In this document: positions 6,385-12,966 of the stretch, piece by piece
Layout: the number at the start of each line of letters is the position of its first letter
Numbering within the stretch: position 1 is the stretch's first letter
Source: an uncultured Gammaproteobacteria bacterium
GTDB lineage: Bacteria > Pseudomonadota > Gammaproteobacteria > UBA9214
Assembly: GCA_905480305.1 (NCBI GenBank)
Contig: CAJQPV010000022.1
Span: 1 to 12,966, forward strand
DNA: 12,966 nucleotides
Direction: 5' to 3'
Notes under the pieces: model-generated
What the model was told of the DNA's origin: nothing
Databases searched by the model: none
The model's input: only the letters and a program-made list of their open reading frames with translations
Program-made: the position numbers and the translations under genes

Positions 6385-7203
6385 ATGAGCTCAGCCACTG
6401 CTGAAAATATTATCGAGGTAGAAAACCTGGTTGCACATTATGGTGATCGCGTCATCCTCAATGGTATTAACCTGGGTATCCGCACCGGCGAGATTATGGT
6501 CATCATGGGTGGTAGCGGCTCGGGTAAAACCACGCTGATGCGCAATTTGCTGGGTCTGAATAAACCCAGTTCCGGCAGTATTCATATCCTTGGACAGGAT
6601 ATTACCAAAATCAACAAGCGTGAGCTGTATGCTCTCCGGCGCAAGATGGGCGTTGCATTCCAGGGTGGTGCGCTACTGGGTTCGATGTCGGTGGCAGACA
6701 ATATCGAGCTGCCTCTCCGGCAGCACACCCGGCTGGATGACAGTACTATCCACATCATGTCCCGTATGAAGCTGGAAGTGGTTAACCTGGCTGGTTTCGA
6801 GGACTTGATGCCCTCTGAATTATCCGGTGGCATGCTGAAGCGCGCTGCGCTGGCACGTTCCATTGTGATGGATCCCGCGATGTTGTTTTTTGATGAGCCT
6901 TCTGCCGGGCTCGACCCGGTGGTGTCGGCAGAGCTTGACGAGTTAATCCTGCGGCTGAAAGAGGCGATGAACGTCACCATCGTTGTGGTAACACACGAGC
7001 TGGAAAGCGCCTTCAAGATCGCTGACAGGATTACCGTGCTTGGGCAGGGCAGTGTACTGATGACTGGAACGGTGGATGAAGTCAGGAACAGTGATAACGA
7101 AGTGATTCAGGATATGCTGAACCGGCGCGCCAGGGATGAAACCGTCAACGCAGATGAATATCTGGCACGGCTGACGGCAGCCCGGCGACAGTCACGCGTA
7201 TAG
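6385..7203 (+). CDS. mlaF: Phospholipid ABC transporter ATPase MlaF
   Basis: A 272-residue ABC ATPase of the MlaF/Ttg2A type, which powers retrograde or anterograde phospholipid movement by the inner-membrane MlaFEDB complex. Visible motifs: Walker A GGSGSGKTT (42-50), Q-loop AFQGGALLGSMSV (91-103, the typical MlaF sequence), signature LSGGMLKRAALARS (146-159), Walker B MLFFDEPSAGLDP (166-178) and H-loop His204 in VVTHEL. The tail NADEYLARLTAARRQ is C-terminal to the fold. AGGG stands about 9 nt before the ATG. In most gammaproteobacteria mlaF is the first gene of mlaFEDCB. Here it is on the plus strand behind mazG, ending 34 bp from the end of mlaC on the other strand, so it is convergent with its partner genes. 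Confidence 0.95.
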   Translation: MSSATAENIIEVENLVAHYGDRVILNGINLGIRTGEIMVIMGGSGSGKTTLMRNLLGLNKPSSGSIHILGQDITKINKRELYALRRKMGVAFQGGALLGSMSVADNIELPLRQHTRLDDSTIHIMSRMKLEVVNLAGFEDLMPSELSGGMLKRAALARSIVMDPAMLFFDEPSAGLDPVVSAELDELILRLKEAMNVTIVVVTHELESAFKIADRITVLGQGSVLMTGTVDEVRNSDNEVIQDMLNRRARDETVNADEYLARLTAARRQSRV

Positions 7204-7237
7204 GAGACCTGCCACAGGTTGACGTTATTGTCCGCGA

Positions 7238-7843
7238 TCAGGCGGGCTGGGGCTGGCTTTCAAGTTCCTTGATCTTGGCCTTCATTTTTGCAATCAGGCC
7301 GTCAAAGCCTTCTTTCTTGACTATTTCCTGGTAGGAGCTGCGATAGTTGCTGATCAGGCTGATGCCCTCGATAATCACGTCATAGACCCACCATTTATCA
7401 TCCTTCTGGTACACCTTGTAGTTCACCGGGATGTCAGCGCTGGCGGTGAGAATCATTGTCTCGACAACGGCTTTCTTGCCCTTGACCTTTTCTCCCGGGT
7501 AGTCGACCTTCTCATCGGTGTAGGCTTCAACCCGACCAATGTAGGTATTCTCTATCAGTTTGGAGAACAGCTGAACAAATTCCTGCTGCTGCTCTTTTGA
7601 AGCACTTTTCCAGTTGGTTGCCAGGGTACGTTGTGACATGGCGCGGAAATCAAAGCGTTCGCTGATAACCTCGCCTATTTTTTCGCGGCGGATTACCTTG
7701 TCCATTTCCTCGTCCTGCAGCAGTGCCAGGATGCTGTCCACTGATCCGCGGATGGATTCAGTCGGGGACGCGCCTGCAGTTGCAAGGCTTGTCATGGCCA
7801 GCAGCATGCCGGCAGTCAGTGTCAGGAAAAGTTTTTTAAACAT
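7238..7843 (-). CDS. mlaC: Periplasmic phospholipid-binding protein MlaC
   Basis: A 201-residue MlaC/Ttg2D-family protein that shuttles phospholipid between the MlaA-porin complex and the MlaFEDB complex. A signal peptide is clear: MFKKLF, a hydrophobic stretch LTLTAGMLLAMTSLA, then TAGA as a likely type I cleavage region. The mature part has ERFDFRAMSQRTLATNWKSA, FVQLFSKLIENTYIGRVEAY and DIPVNYKVYQKDDKWWVYDVIIEG, split over the fold, which are family hallmarks. The frame opens 5 codons earlier at 7858, but ATG 7843 is preferred because GAGG stands about 8 nt before it and the signal peptide then starts correctly. It is the last gene of the minus-strand operon, 41 bp after mlaA. Only a weak hairpin without a T run lies between it and mlaF. 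Confidence 0.93.
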   Translation of the reverse strand: MFKKLFLTLTAGMLLAMTSLATAGASPTESIRGSVDSILALLQDEEMDKVIRREKIGEVISERFDFRAMSQRTLATNWKSASKEQQQEFVQLFSKLIENTYIGRVEAYTDEKVDYPGEKVKGKKAVVETMILTASADIPVNYKVYQKDDKWWVYDVIIEGISLISNYRSSYQEIVKKEGFDGLIAKMKAKIKELESQPQPA

Positions 7844-7884
7844 AACATTACCTCGCATTTAATAATTATCAGCAGTTACCGCGG

Positions 7885-8709
7885 CTAGTTATCTACCAGG
7901 TTTTTGCGGTACTGGGTCCAGGCATCGCGTACAAACAGGTAAGGGTCCAGTGCATCCCTTTTGATGCCTTCATAGGTATCCTTGTCGAGCGCGACCGTGT
8001 TGACCGTCCTCAGGATGATGGCAGCCCAGTAGTCACGGTCTTCCCACAGATAGTATGTCAGATCCATGCGTGAATCTGCCAGCAGTCCAGCGCCATCCCT
8101 GAAACTGGAGGGACCAAAGAACGGTAAAACCAGGTAGGGACCCGGGCCGATACCGTAGTAGCCGAGCGTCTGACCGCTGTCTTCGTCTTTCTTCTTGAGA
8201 TTGAAGTGGTCCTTGGCGGTATCAAAAAAGCCGCCGATACCGATGGTGGTGTTGACAGCAAAACGGGTTAATTCGTTACCAGCATCGGAAAACTTTCCCT
8301 GCAGCCCGGCGTTGATAATGCGCATCGGGCTGGCCAGGTTGGAAAAGAAATTGCCTATGCCGAGCATCAGGGGGTCGGGCATAACCCAGCGATAACCCTT
8401 GGCAACCGGTTTTAACAGGTAGAAATAGAGCTTGTCGTTGAACCAGAAGATACCGCGATTGATCGGTTCCAGCGGGTCATAGACGTCAAGAATTTCTTCA
8501 TCTTCATCGAGGAACAGCAGCTCATCGTCATAAAAATCATCCGCTGCTACAACTGTTTCCTTGCTGTCGGCATCATTGTCTGCCGCCGCCATGATGAGGA
8601 AGTTGTTTTCGTTCTCATGAGCAAGGTTTTCTGCGTAGGCAGGCGTGCTTCCACAAATACCAATAACGGGTACGCCCAGGGCAACTAGCAGGATAAGTAA
8701 CTTCTTCAT
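7885..8709 (-). CDS. mlaA: MlaA/VacJ outer-membrane phospholipid protein
   Basis: A 274-residue MlaA (VacJ) protein, which extracts misplaced phospholipid from the outer leaflet of the outer membrane, usually with a porin. Family core: DPLEPINRGIFWFNDKLY (from about residue 77), PDPLMLGIGNFFSNLASP, ELTRFAVNTTIGIGGFFDTA and GYYGIGPGPYLVLPFFGPSS, in order. The N-terminus is a signal sequence (KKLLILLVALGVPVIGIC). The cysteine at 19 follows Ile-Gly-Ile, which is not a good lipobox, while AYA-EN at 24-28 suits signal peptidase I. So it may not be a lipoprotein as E. coli MlaA is. An unusual acidic stretch (about 43-75, rich in Asp/Glu) precedes the core. It lies between mlaD and mlaC, 21 bp after mlaD, whereas E. 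coli keeps mlaA at another locus. Confidence 0.93.
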   Translation of the reverse strand: MKKLLILLVALGVPVIGICGSTPAYAENLAHENENNFLIMAAADNDADSKETVVAADDFYDDELLFLDEDEEILDVYDPLEPINRGIFWFNDKLYFYLLKPVAKGYRWVMPDPLMLGIGNFFSNLASPMRIINAGLQGKFSDAGNELTRFAVNTTIGIGGFFDTAKDHFNLKKKDEDSGQTLGYYGIGPGPYLVLPFFGPSSFRDGAGLLADSRMDLTYYLWEDRDYWAAIILRTVNTVALDKDTYEGIKRDALDPYLFVRDAWTQYRKNLVDN

Positions 8710-8730
8710 AATGTTGTCCGTGATGCTTGT

Positions 8731-9177
8731 CTATTCACTCTCAAAAATATATTTACTGACCAGTTCTTCAAGACTGATTGCAGATTCTGTTTCATCAATT
8801 TCATCGCCGGCTTCCAGCATGATGTCCGAGCCGCCCGGTGTCAGCTTGATGTACTTGTCTCCGATAATTCCCGAGGTGCGGATTGAAGCAATGCTGTCGT
8901 CCGTCAGTTCAATGGTCTTGTCTATATTCAAGTGCACCACGGCCTCATAGTCGCCGGCATCCAGTTCGATCTGGCTTACCTTGCCAACCACGACGCCTGC
9001 CAGTTCAATAGTGGAGCCTTCCTTGAGTCCGCTGATAGAGGTAAAGCGTGCCGTCATCGGGTAGGTTTCGTTCTGGAAGGGGTTTATGTCGCCCATCTTG
9101 ACAGCCAGCCAGGAGAAACTGATAAAACCCGCCAGCAGGAATGCTCCGACGACAATTTCAAGACTTGTTTTGTTCAT
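8731..9177 (-). CDS. mlaD: MCE-domain phospholipid transport protein MlaD
   Basis: A 148-residue MlaD. One N-terminal membrane helix (about 8-26, VVGAFLLAGFISFSWLAVK) anchors it in the inner membrane, followed by a single MCE domain (about 38-115) with MTARFTSISGLKEGSTIELAG, GVVVGKVSQIELD and GDKYIKLTPGG. It forms the hexameric ring that passes lipid between MlaE and MlaC. The C-terminal tail after the MCE domain (TESAISLEELVSKYIF) has the LEELV segment common in MlaD. GGAG stands 6 nt before the ATG. It is 40 bp after mlaE and 21 bp before mlaA. Confidence 0.95.
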   Translation of the reverse strand: MNKTSLEIVVGAFLLAGFISFSWLAVKMGDINPFQNETYPMTARFTSISGLKEGSTIELAGVVVGKVSQIELDAGDYEAVVHLNIDKTIELTDDSIASIRTSGIIGDKYIKLTPGGSDIMLEAGDEIDETESAISLEELVSKYIFESE

Positions 9178-9217
9178 GGCTTGCTCCGTTTGCTGCTTTT
9201 ATATGCCGTAAATGTAG

Positions 9218-10009
9218 TTACGAAAGTATCAATGAACCTATCAGGTAATCCCACACAAGGATGCTGACCGAGGCAAAAACCACGGCGTCAGTGGTGACCC
9301 GGCTGACGCCTTCAGCACCGAATACGCCGGTCCGGCTGAGGTGCAGAAAGTATCCCTTGAAAGTACAAATCCAGACGATGAGGACACCGAATATCAACGA
9401 CTTGATCAGGCACAGGCGGATATCCGCCCATTCCACGCTGTTGTACATGCCCTGAAAATAGGAACCCTCGGATACACCCAGTAATACGACTCCGGCAAGA
9501 TAACCGCCGAAGATACCGACGATATTAAAAATAAATGCAAGTACCGGCAGCGATATCAGGGCGGCAACAAACTTGGGTGCAACCAGGTATTTTAGCGGGT
9601 CGATTGCCATGCATTCGAGTGCATCGATCTGTTCTGAGTGACGCATGATGCCGATCTCTGCGCAGATAGCGGAGCCTGCACGGCCAATCACCATCAGGGC
9701 AGTGAGTACCGGTCCGAGTTCCTGGATCAGGCTGAGTGCAACAGCTGAACCCAGTAATTCCTCTGAACCGAATTGCTTCAGATTATGGTAGCCCTGCAAA
9801 CCAAGCACCATGCCGGTAAACAGGCCAACAATGAGAATGACCGTGACCGAGCGGGCTCCAAAGAAATAGATCTGCCTGACAATGGGATAAATGGAGTACG
9901 GCGGTCTGAATATACTGGCAAAGGATGCACCGAGGAACATACCCATTCTGCCCGTTGTCTCCAGCAGGTATAGAAAATTCTCTCCGAGCCTGGCGAGCAA
10001 CTTAAGCAT
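9218..10009 (-). CDS. mlaE: Phospholipid ABC transporter permease MlaE
   Basis: A 263-residue MlaE/YrbE permease. It has an interfacial N-terminal part and several membrane helices, for example VTVILIVGLFTGMVLGLQ, VALSLIQELGPVLTALMVIG, FVAALISLPVLAFIFNIVG and ILVWDYLIGSLILS. The diagnostic loop QELGPVLTALMVIGRAGSAI followed by AEIGIMRHSEQIDALE and MAIDPLKYLVAP contacts the ATPase. It is the membrane core that binds two MlaF, the MlaD ring and, in E. coli, MlaB. No strong ribosome binding site is seen before ATG 10009, so translation may depend on upstream genes. It follows the STAS gene by 69 bp; mlaF, its ATPase, is not in this operon. Confidence 0.96.
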   Translation of the reverse strand: MLKLLARLGENFLYLLETTGRMGMFLGASFASIFRPPYSIYPIVRQIYFFGARSVTVILIVGLFTGMVLGLQGYHNLKQFGSEELLGSAVALSLIQELGPVLTALMVIGRAGSAICAEIGIMRHSEQIDALECMAIDPLKYLVAPKFVAALISLPVLAFIFNIVGIFGGYLAGVVLLGVSEGSYFQGMYNSVEWADIRLCLIKSLIFGVLIVWICTFKGYFLHLSRTGVFGAEGVSRVTTDAVVFASVSILVWDYLIGSLILS

Positions 10010-10078
10010 GATTTCGGCGCTGTATGTCGTGTGGTTGCGGGTCGATACTGTGCTTGTTTGTCATGCGGATTGACGCGG

Positions 10079-10405
10079 TTACGCGGTCAGTCCGTCATCA
10101 ACCGTATCGTACATGGTGAATACCTTGTCGAGTCGCGCGAGTTCCAGTACCCGACGGGTGGGTTCGCTGGCAGCAGCCAGGGAAAAACGGCTGCCGTTTT
10201 TCTTTGCAGCCTGTAGTGCCTCGACAAGTGAGGCAACACCGGAACTGTCGATATAACTTACTTCCGACAGGTCGACGATGACATTGCTGGTTGACTCAAA
10301 ACACTTCAGCAGGATTTCCCGTGCAGCCGGTGAGCTCTCCAGATCAATCTCGCCACTAAAGGCGACTACAGAGGAATCTTGTTTTTGTGAAATTTCATGT
10401 TTCAT
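10079..10405 (-). CDS. STAS-domain anti-anti-sigma (SpoIIAA/RsbV)-like protein at the MlaB position
   Basis: A 108-residue single STAS domain. The core reads VAFSGEIDLESS, then VIVDLSEVSYIDSSGVASLVEAL. The DSSG loop at 53-56 is the phosphoacceptor site of SpoIIAA/RsbV proteins, and Ser54 is the likely target. E. coli MlaB, the STAS subunit of the Mla complex, lacks a DSSG loop, so this protein is either an MlaB that can be phosphorylated or a true anti-anti-sigma factor. The ATG at 10405 lies inside the last codons of the upstream phosphatase/kinase gene (11-bp overlap), which suggests translational coupling and a working partnership. An earlier in-frame ATG at 10495 would add 30 residues without STAS character. 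mlaE follows 69 bp downstream. Confidence 0.9.
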   Translation of the reverse strand: MKHEISQKQDSSVVAFSGEIDLESSPAAREILLKCFESTSNVIVDLSEVSYIDSSGVASLVEALQAAKKNGSRFSLAAASEPTRRVLELARLDKVFTMYDTVDDGLTA

Positions 10406-12161
10406 TTCTATTGCTCTCGATGTATTTAACCATGCGTAACAGGTTCCCCTGACCGGAAGGTGCCGGCAGATGTTCGACTTCATCCATAATGTCATGGATG
10501 ATACAGATGCCCAAACCGCCAGGTCCGGGTTCTTCCGGCCACTCCGGTTTTAGTTTCTCAGGATCTACCGTGGGTGCTGAGTCCTGTAGCTGGAACTCGA
10601 TTATGCCGTCTTTGCAGACTATTTCCAATGTTGCCTCGCCAGCCTCGACATCCTTGTAGGCATGCCGGACCACGTTCTGGATGGCCTCACCAACAGCGAT
10701 AACGATGTCGGTAGCCATGGATTTCGAACAGCCGCAGTCTGCGCAGGCCTTGCTGACAAATTCACGTGCTGCCTGTAATTCACTGGCGCGAGCCGGGAAT
10801 GTATGAAGAGCCACCATTGGAGCGCTATTATGCGTTATATCTTTTTTTAAACAAGTAGTTGATGCGTCAATGGCCAGCAGTGTGATGTCGTCATGACGGC
10901 TGCGTCCGGTGTTACCCAGTCGCGAGACGACGGCTTCTATTCGATCAGCCGCCGGCAGTCCGGCGGATTCCCTGACAATTGCAGTAAAACCGTCAACACC
11001 CAGTTGCTTGCCATTCGCCAGATCACCTTCGGTTACACCATCCGTGAAGATATACAGCGTGCCGCCATCGAGCTGAAGGGTCTCCTTGCGGATACCGTCA
11101 TCTCCCGCCACCAGTGGCAGGATGCCCAGTGGCGGTGCGCTTGCAGGGGTGGCTGTAAAGGAACCGTCGCGGGCATGCAGCAGCGGTGGTTCATGACCGG
11201 CATTGGCCAACTGCACCTCGCCGCTTGCCGGATCAAACAGGCCGCAGGCCATGGTGACAAACATGCCATGGATGGCTGTTTCGCAAAGCTCTCTGTTGAT
11301 GGTCGCCAGCAGCACATGGGGTTCGTGCTGCGTCTTGCCGAGACAACGAAACAGGCTGGCAGTTTTGGACATCAGTAATGCCGCATCCATACCCTTGCCG
11401 GAAACATCGCCAAGACTGAAATAGACGCGACCGTCACCGAGCTCGAAGAAGTCGTAAAAGTCCCCGGACATTTCATTGGCAGGCAGGTTGATACCGCAAA
11501 CGGGGAATGGGGCAGGGCGGGCGGTGGGTAACAGGCTGCGCTGCATCTCGGTCGCCAGCTCCAGTTCGCGGCTGACGCGTTCCTGTGCAACCAGGTCTTC
11601 GGCCATGTGCGCGTTACTGATCGCGAGCGCGGCAGCTGAGGCCAGTGTCTGCAGCATTAACAGGTCGGTGTCCGAAAACAGGCCGCTGGCATCGGATTTG
11701 TTGACCAGCTCGATAGCGCCAATTTTTTCGAAGTGTCCGACCATGGGCGCACACAGAATCGAGCGGGTTTGGAAACCGGTGGATTCATCCACAGAGTGAT
11801 CAAAGTCCGGATCCTGTTGTACATCCCTGACTATGCGGCTGCTGTTTTCTGCGACACACTGGCCGACGATACCTTCGCCCGTATTCAGTGTAATACCGTG
11901 AATGTCGACCGGGCCGACGCTGGCCTTGCACACCAGCGTATTATTTCTGTTGTCCAGCAAAAACAGTGCGCCGCCTTCTGCCTTGACGAACTGTACGATA
12001 AGGTCGAGTGCTTTCTGGATGGTTTCTTCGATATTGAGCGTAACGGCCAGGTGGCCGCTCATTTTCGACAGCAATTCGAGGTGAGCGGAAACGTTGGTTG
12101 ATTTCCTGCGATCGAAACGCCTGGGGTCGCGACGGTCTTTATCGTAAGGAAATTCGCTCAT
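10395..12161 (-). CDS. GAF-PP2C (SpoIIE/RsbU)-HATPase (RsbW) fused phosphatase/kinase
   Basis: 588 residues, cytoplasmic, no membrane helix. Domains: charged N-terminus (1-25), GAF sensor (about 30-185; GEGIVGQCV, APMVGHFEKIGAIELVNK), linker helix (186-212, ELATEMQRSLLP, typical of RsbU-type proteins), PP2C phosphatase (about 215-432) with metal-site motifs MSGDFYDFF (231-239), GDVSGKGMDAAL (251-262), FTDGVTE (372-378) and DDITLL (424-429), then an HATPase of the RsbW/SpoIIAB type (about 455-582) with N-box GEAIQNVVRHAY (491-502), G1 DSAPTVDP (527-534) and GPGGLG (546-551). All expected catalytic acids are present in both enzymes, so one chain could phosphorylate and dephosphorylate the adjacent STAS protein. 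The GAF domain could set the balance from an unknown signal. It heads the mla operon. No clear ribosome binding site is seen before ATG 12161. Confidence 0.93.
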   Translation of the reverse strand: MSEFPYDKDRRDPRRFDRRKSTNVSAHLELLSKMSGHLAVTLNIEETIQKALDLIVQFVKAEGGALFLLDNRNNTLVCKASVGPVDIHGITLNTGEGIVGQCVAENSSRIVRDVQQDPDFDHSVDESTGFQTRSILCAPMVGHFEKIGAIELVNKSDASGLFSDTDLLMLQTLASAAALAISNAHMAEDLVAQERVSRELELATEMQRSLLPTARPAPFPVCGINLPANEMSGDFYDFFELGDGRVYFSLGDVSGKGMDAALLMSKTASLFRCLGKTQHEPHVLLATINRELCETAIHGMFVTMACGLFDPASGEVQLANAGHEPPLLHARDGSFTATPASAPPLGILPLVAGDDGIRKETLQLDGGTLYIFTDGVTEGDLANGKQLGVDGFTAIVRESAGLPAADRIEAVVSRLGNTGRSRHDDITLLAIDASTTCLKKDITHNSAPMVALHTFPARASELQAAREFVSKACADCGCSKSMATDIVIAVGEAIQNVVRHAYKDVEAGEATLEIVCKDGIIEFQLQDSAPTVDPEKLKPEWPEEPGPGGLGICIIHDIMDEVEHLPAPSGQGNLLRMVKYIESNRNET

Positions 12162-12266
12162 TGGAGTGCAGCGTTCCGGTGACTCATGTTGTCGCTGTAT
12201 ATTAAGGAGTTGAAGAATATATGGCCATGTTCACAAGGAGCTTTCTGCTTGCAGCCGGTCGTTAAA

Positions 12267-12343
<77 letters not shown>

Positions 12344-12351
12344 TTTAACGT

Positions 12352-12966
12352 TTAACAGCTGCGGTTAACAGAAAACTCTGCGAGACCGTACAATGCTTCC
12401 CGATAGGCTGATTCCGGCAACGGACTCAGCGCTTCAATGGCAAGTTCCGCTTCGTTTTTTGCGGCTTGCGCAGTGTACGGGATGCCCCCGGTCGATTCAA
12501 TCACCGCACATACATCCTGCATGTTGTCATGCCCTCCGTTCTCAATAGCCTTGCGAATCAGCTTTGCCTGGCCGGGTGTACCTTTGTGAATTGCGTGGAT
12601 AAGCGGCAATGTCGGCTTGCCTTCGGCAAGGTCGTCACCGACATTTTTGCCGGTATCTTCGGGGGATGCGCTGTAGTCGAGCACGTCATCAATCAACTGG
12701 AAGGCAATACCCAGATGCAGGCCGTAACTGGCCAGTGCATTTTCAATAGCTTCAGACTGGTTACTAAGCACTGCGCCGATCTGTGCGGCGGCCTCAAACA
12801 GGCGCGCGGTCTTGCGACTGACGACGTCCAGATAACGGCTTTCGGTGGTGTCGGCGTCATGGCAGTTGAGCAGTTGCAGGACTTCGCCCTCGGCTATCGT
12901 GTTGGTAGTATGCGACATGATTTCCATGATGCGCATGTCGTTGGCAGCAACCATCATTTCAAAGGC
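12352..12966 (-). CDS. ispB: Octaprenyl diphosphate synthase IspB (5' end outside window)
   Basis: The C-terminal 204 codons of a long-chain polyprenyl diphosphate synthase, which makes the side chain of ubiquinone from farnesyl diphosphate and isopentenyl diphosphate. The frame is open to the window edge (A-F-E-M-M-V...), so the start and the first Asp-rich motif are outside. Visible family blocks: [50 protein letters not shown] (second Asp-rich motif DDVLD) and [20 protein letters not shown]. The last block and EGEVLQL are typical of IspB rather than the short-chain IspA. It ends at a TAA 8 bp before the tRNA gene. Confidence 0.95.
   Translation of the reverse strand, partial: AFEMMVAANDMRIMEIMSHTTNTIAEGEVLQLLNCHDADTTESRYLDVVSRKTARLFEAAAQIGAVLSNQSEAIENALASYGLHLGIAFQLIDDVLDYSASPEDTGKNVGDDLAEGKPTLPLIHAIHKGTPGQAKLIRKAIENGGHDNMQDVCAVIESTGGIPYTAQAAKNEAELAIEALSPLPESAYREALYGLAEFSVNRSC

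Noticed and set aside
7207..7219. Hairpin ACCTG-CCA-CAGGT between mlaF and mlaC as a terminator
   Set aside because: The stem is only 5 bp and no T run follows on either strand.
10893..11378. A 161-codon plus-strand frame opposite the phosphatase gene
   Set aside because: It lies wholly antisense to the well-supported PP2C domain, has no family motifs and no ribosome binding site of note; other long antisense frames in this gene were set aside for the same reason.
12162..12266. A promoter for the phosphatase-STAS-mla operon
   Set aside because: TTGTGA and TATATT are seen on the minus strand but with wrong spacing (about 10 bp); no pair of hexamers was good enough to list.

Overview
The window looks like a chromosomal segment of a free-living gammaproteobacterium, with no mobile elements, CRISPR or phage genes. 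The evidence is an Rsd/AlgQ anti-sigma protein, an IscU almost identical in motif layout to that of enterobacteria, IspB, MazG, a full set of Mla (outer-membrane lipid asymmetry) genes, and a FimX-like degenerate GGDEF/EAL protein. The Rsd and FimX-like proteins point to Gammaproteobacteria; the exact order cannot be read from the sequence.

Layout. (1) 1-1271: the end of a YkgJ-type cysteine-cluster protein (+) faces a stand-alone RibD C-terminal-type reductase (-). (2) 1442-3496: a c-di-GMP receptor-like protein, REC-REC-GGDEF-EAL with broken catalytic motifs, ends at a strong bidirectional terminator shared with the next operon. (3) 3546-4440: a two-gene minus-strand unit, iscR-iscU, without the usual iscS between them. 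Its promoter carries a good type-1 IscR-like site, yet this IscR lacks all three cysteine ligands of the Fe-S cluster. (4) 4441-4900: a long A/T-rich intergenic region with several inverted repeats. (5) 4901-7203: plus-strand rsd, mazG and mlaF. (6) 7238-12161: a minus-strand operon that reads, in order of transcription, GAF-PP2C-HATPase phosphatase/kinase, STAS anti-anti-sigma-like protein, mlaE, mlaD, mlaA, mlaC. It converges on mlaF. (7) 12267-12966: tRNA-Pro(CGG) directly behind the 3' part of ispB.

How the parts work together. MlaF (ATPase), MlaE (permease), MlaD (MCE ring), MlaC (periplasmic carrier) and MlaA (outer-membrane component) make a complete phospholipid trafficking line. The STAS protein sits where MlaB is expected, but it has the phosphorylatable DSSG loop of SpoIIAA/RsbV proteins. 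It is translationally overlapped with a protein that carries both an RsbU-type phosphatase and an RsbW-type kinase domain. The most interesting proposal from this window is therefore a partner-switching phospho-module placed at the head of a phospholipid transport operon. The second is the cysteine-less IscR that keeps a type-1-like operator in its own promoter.
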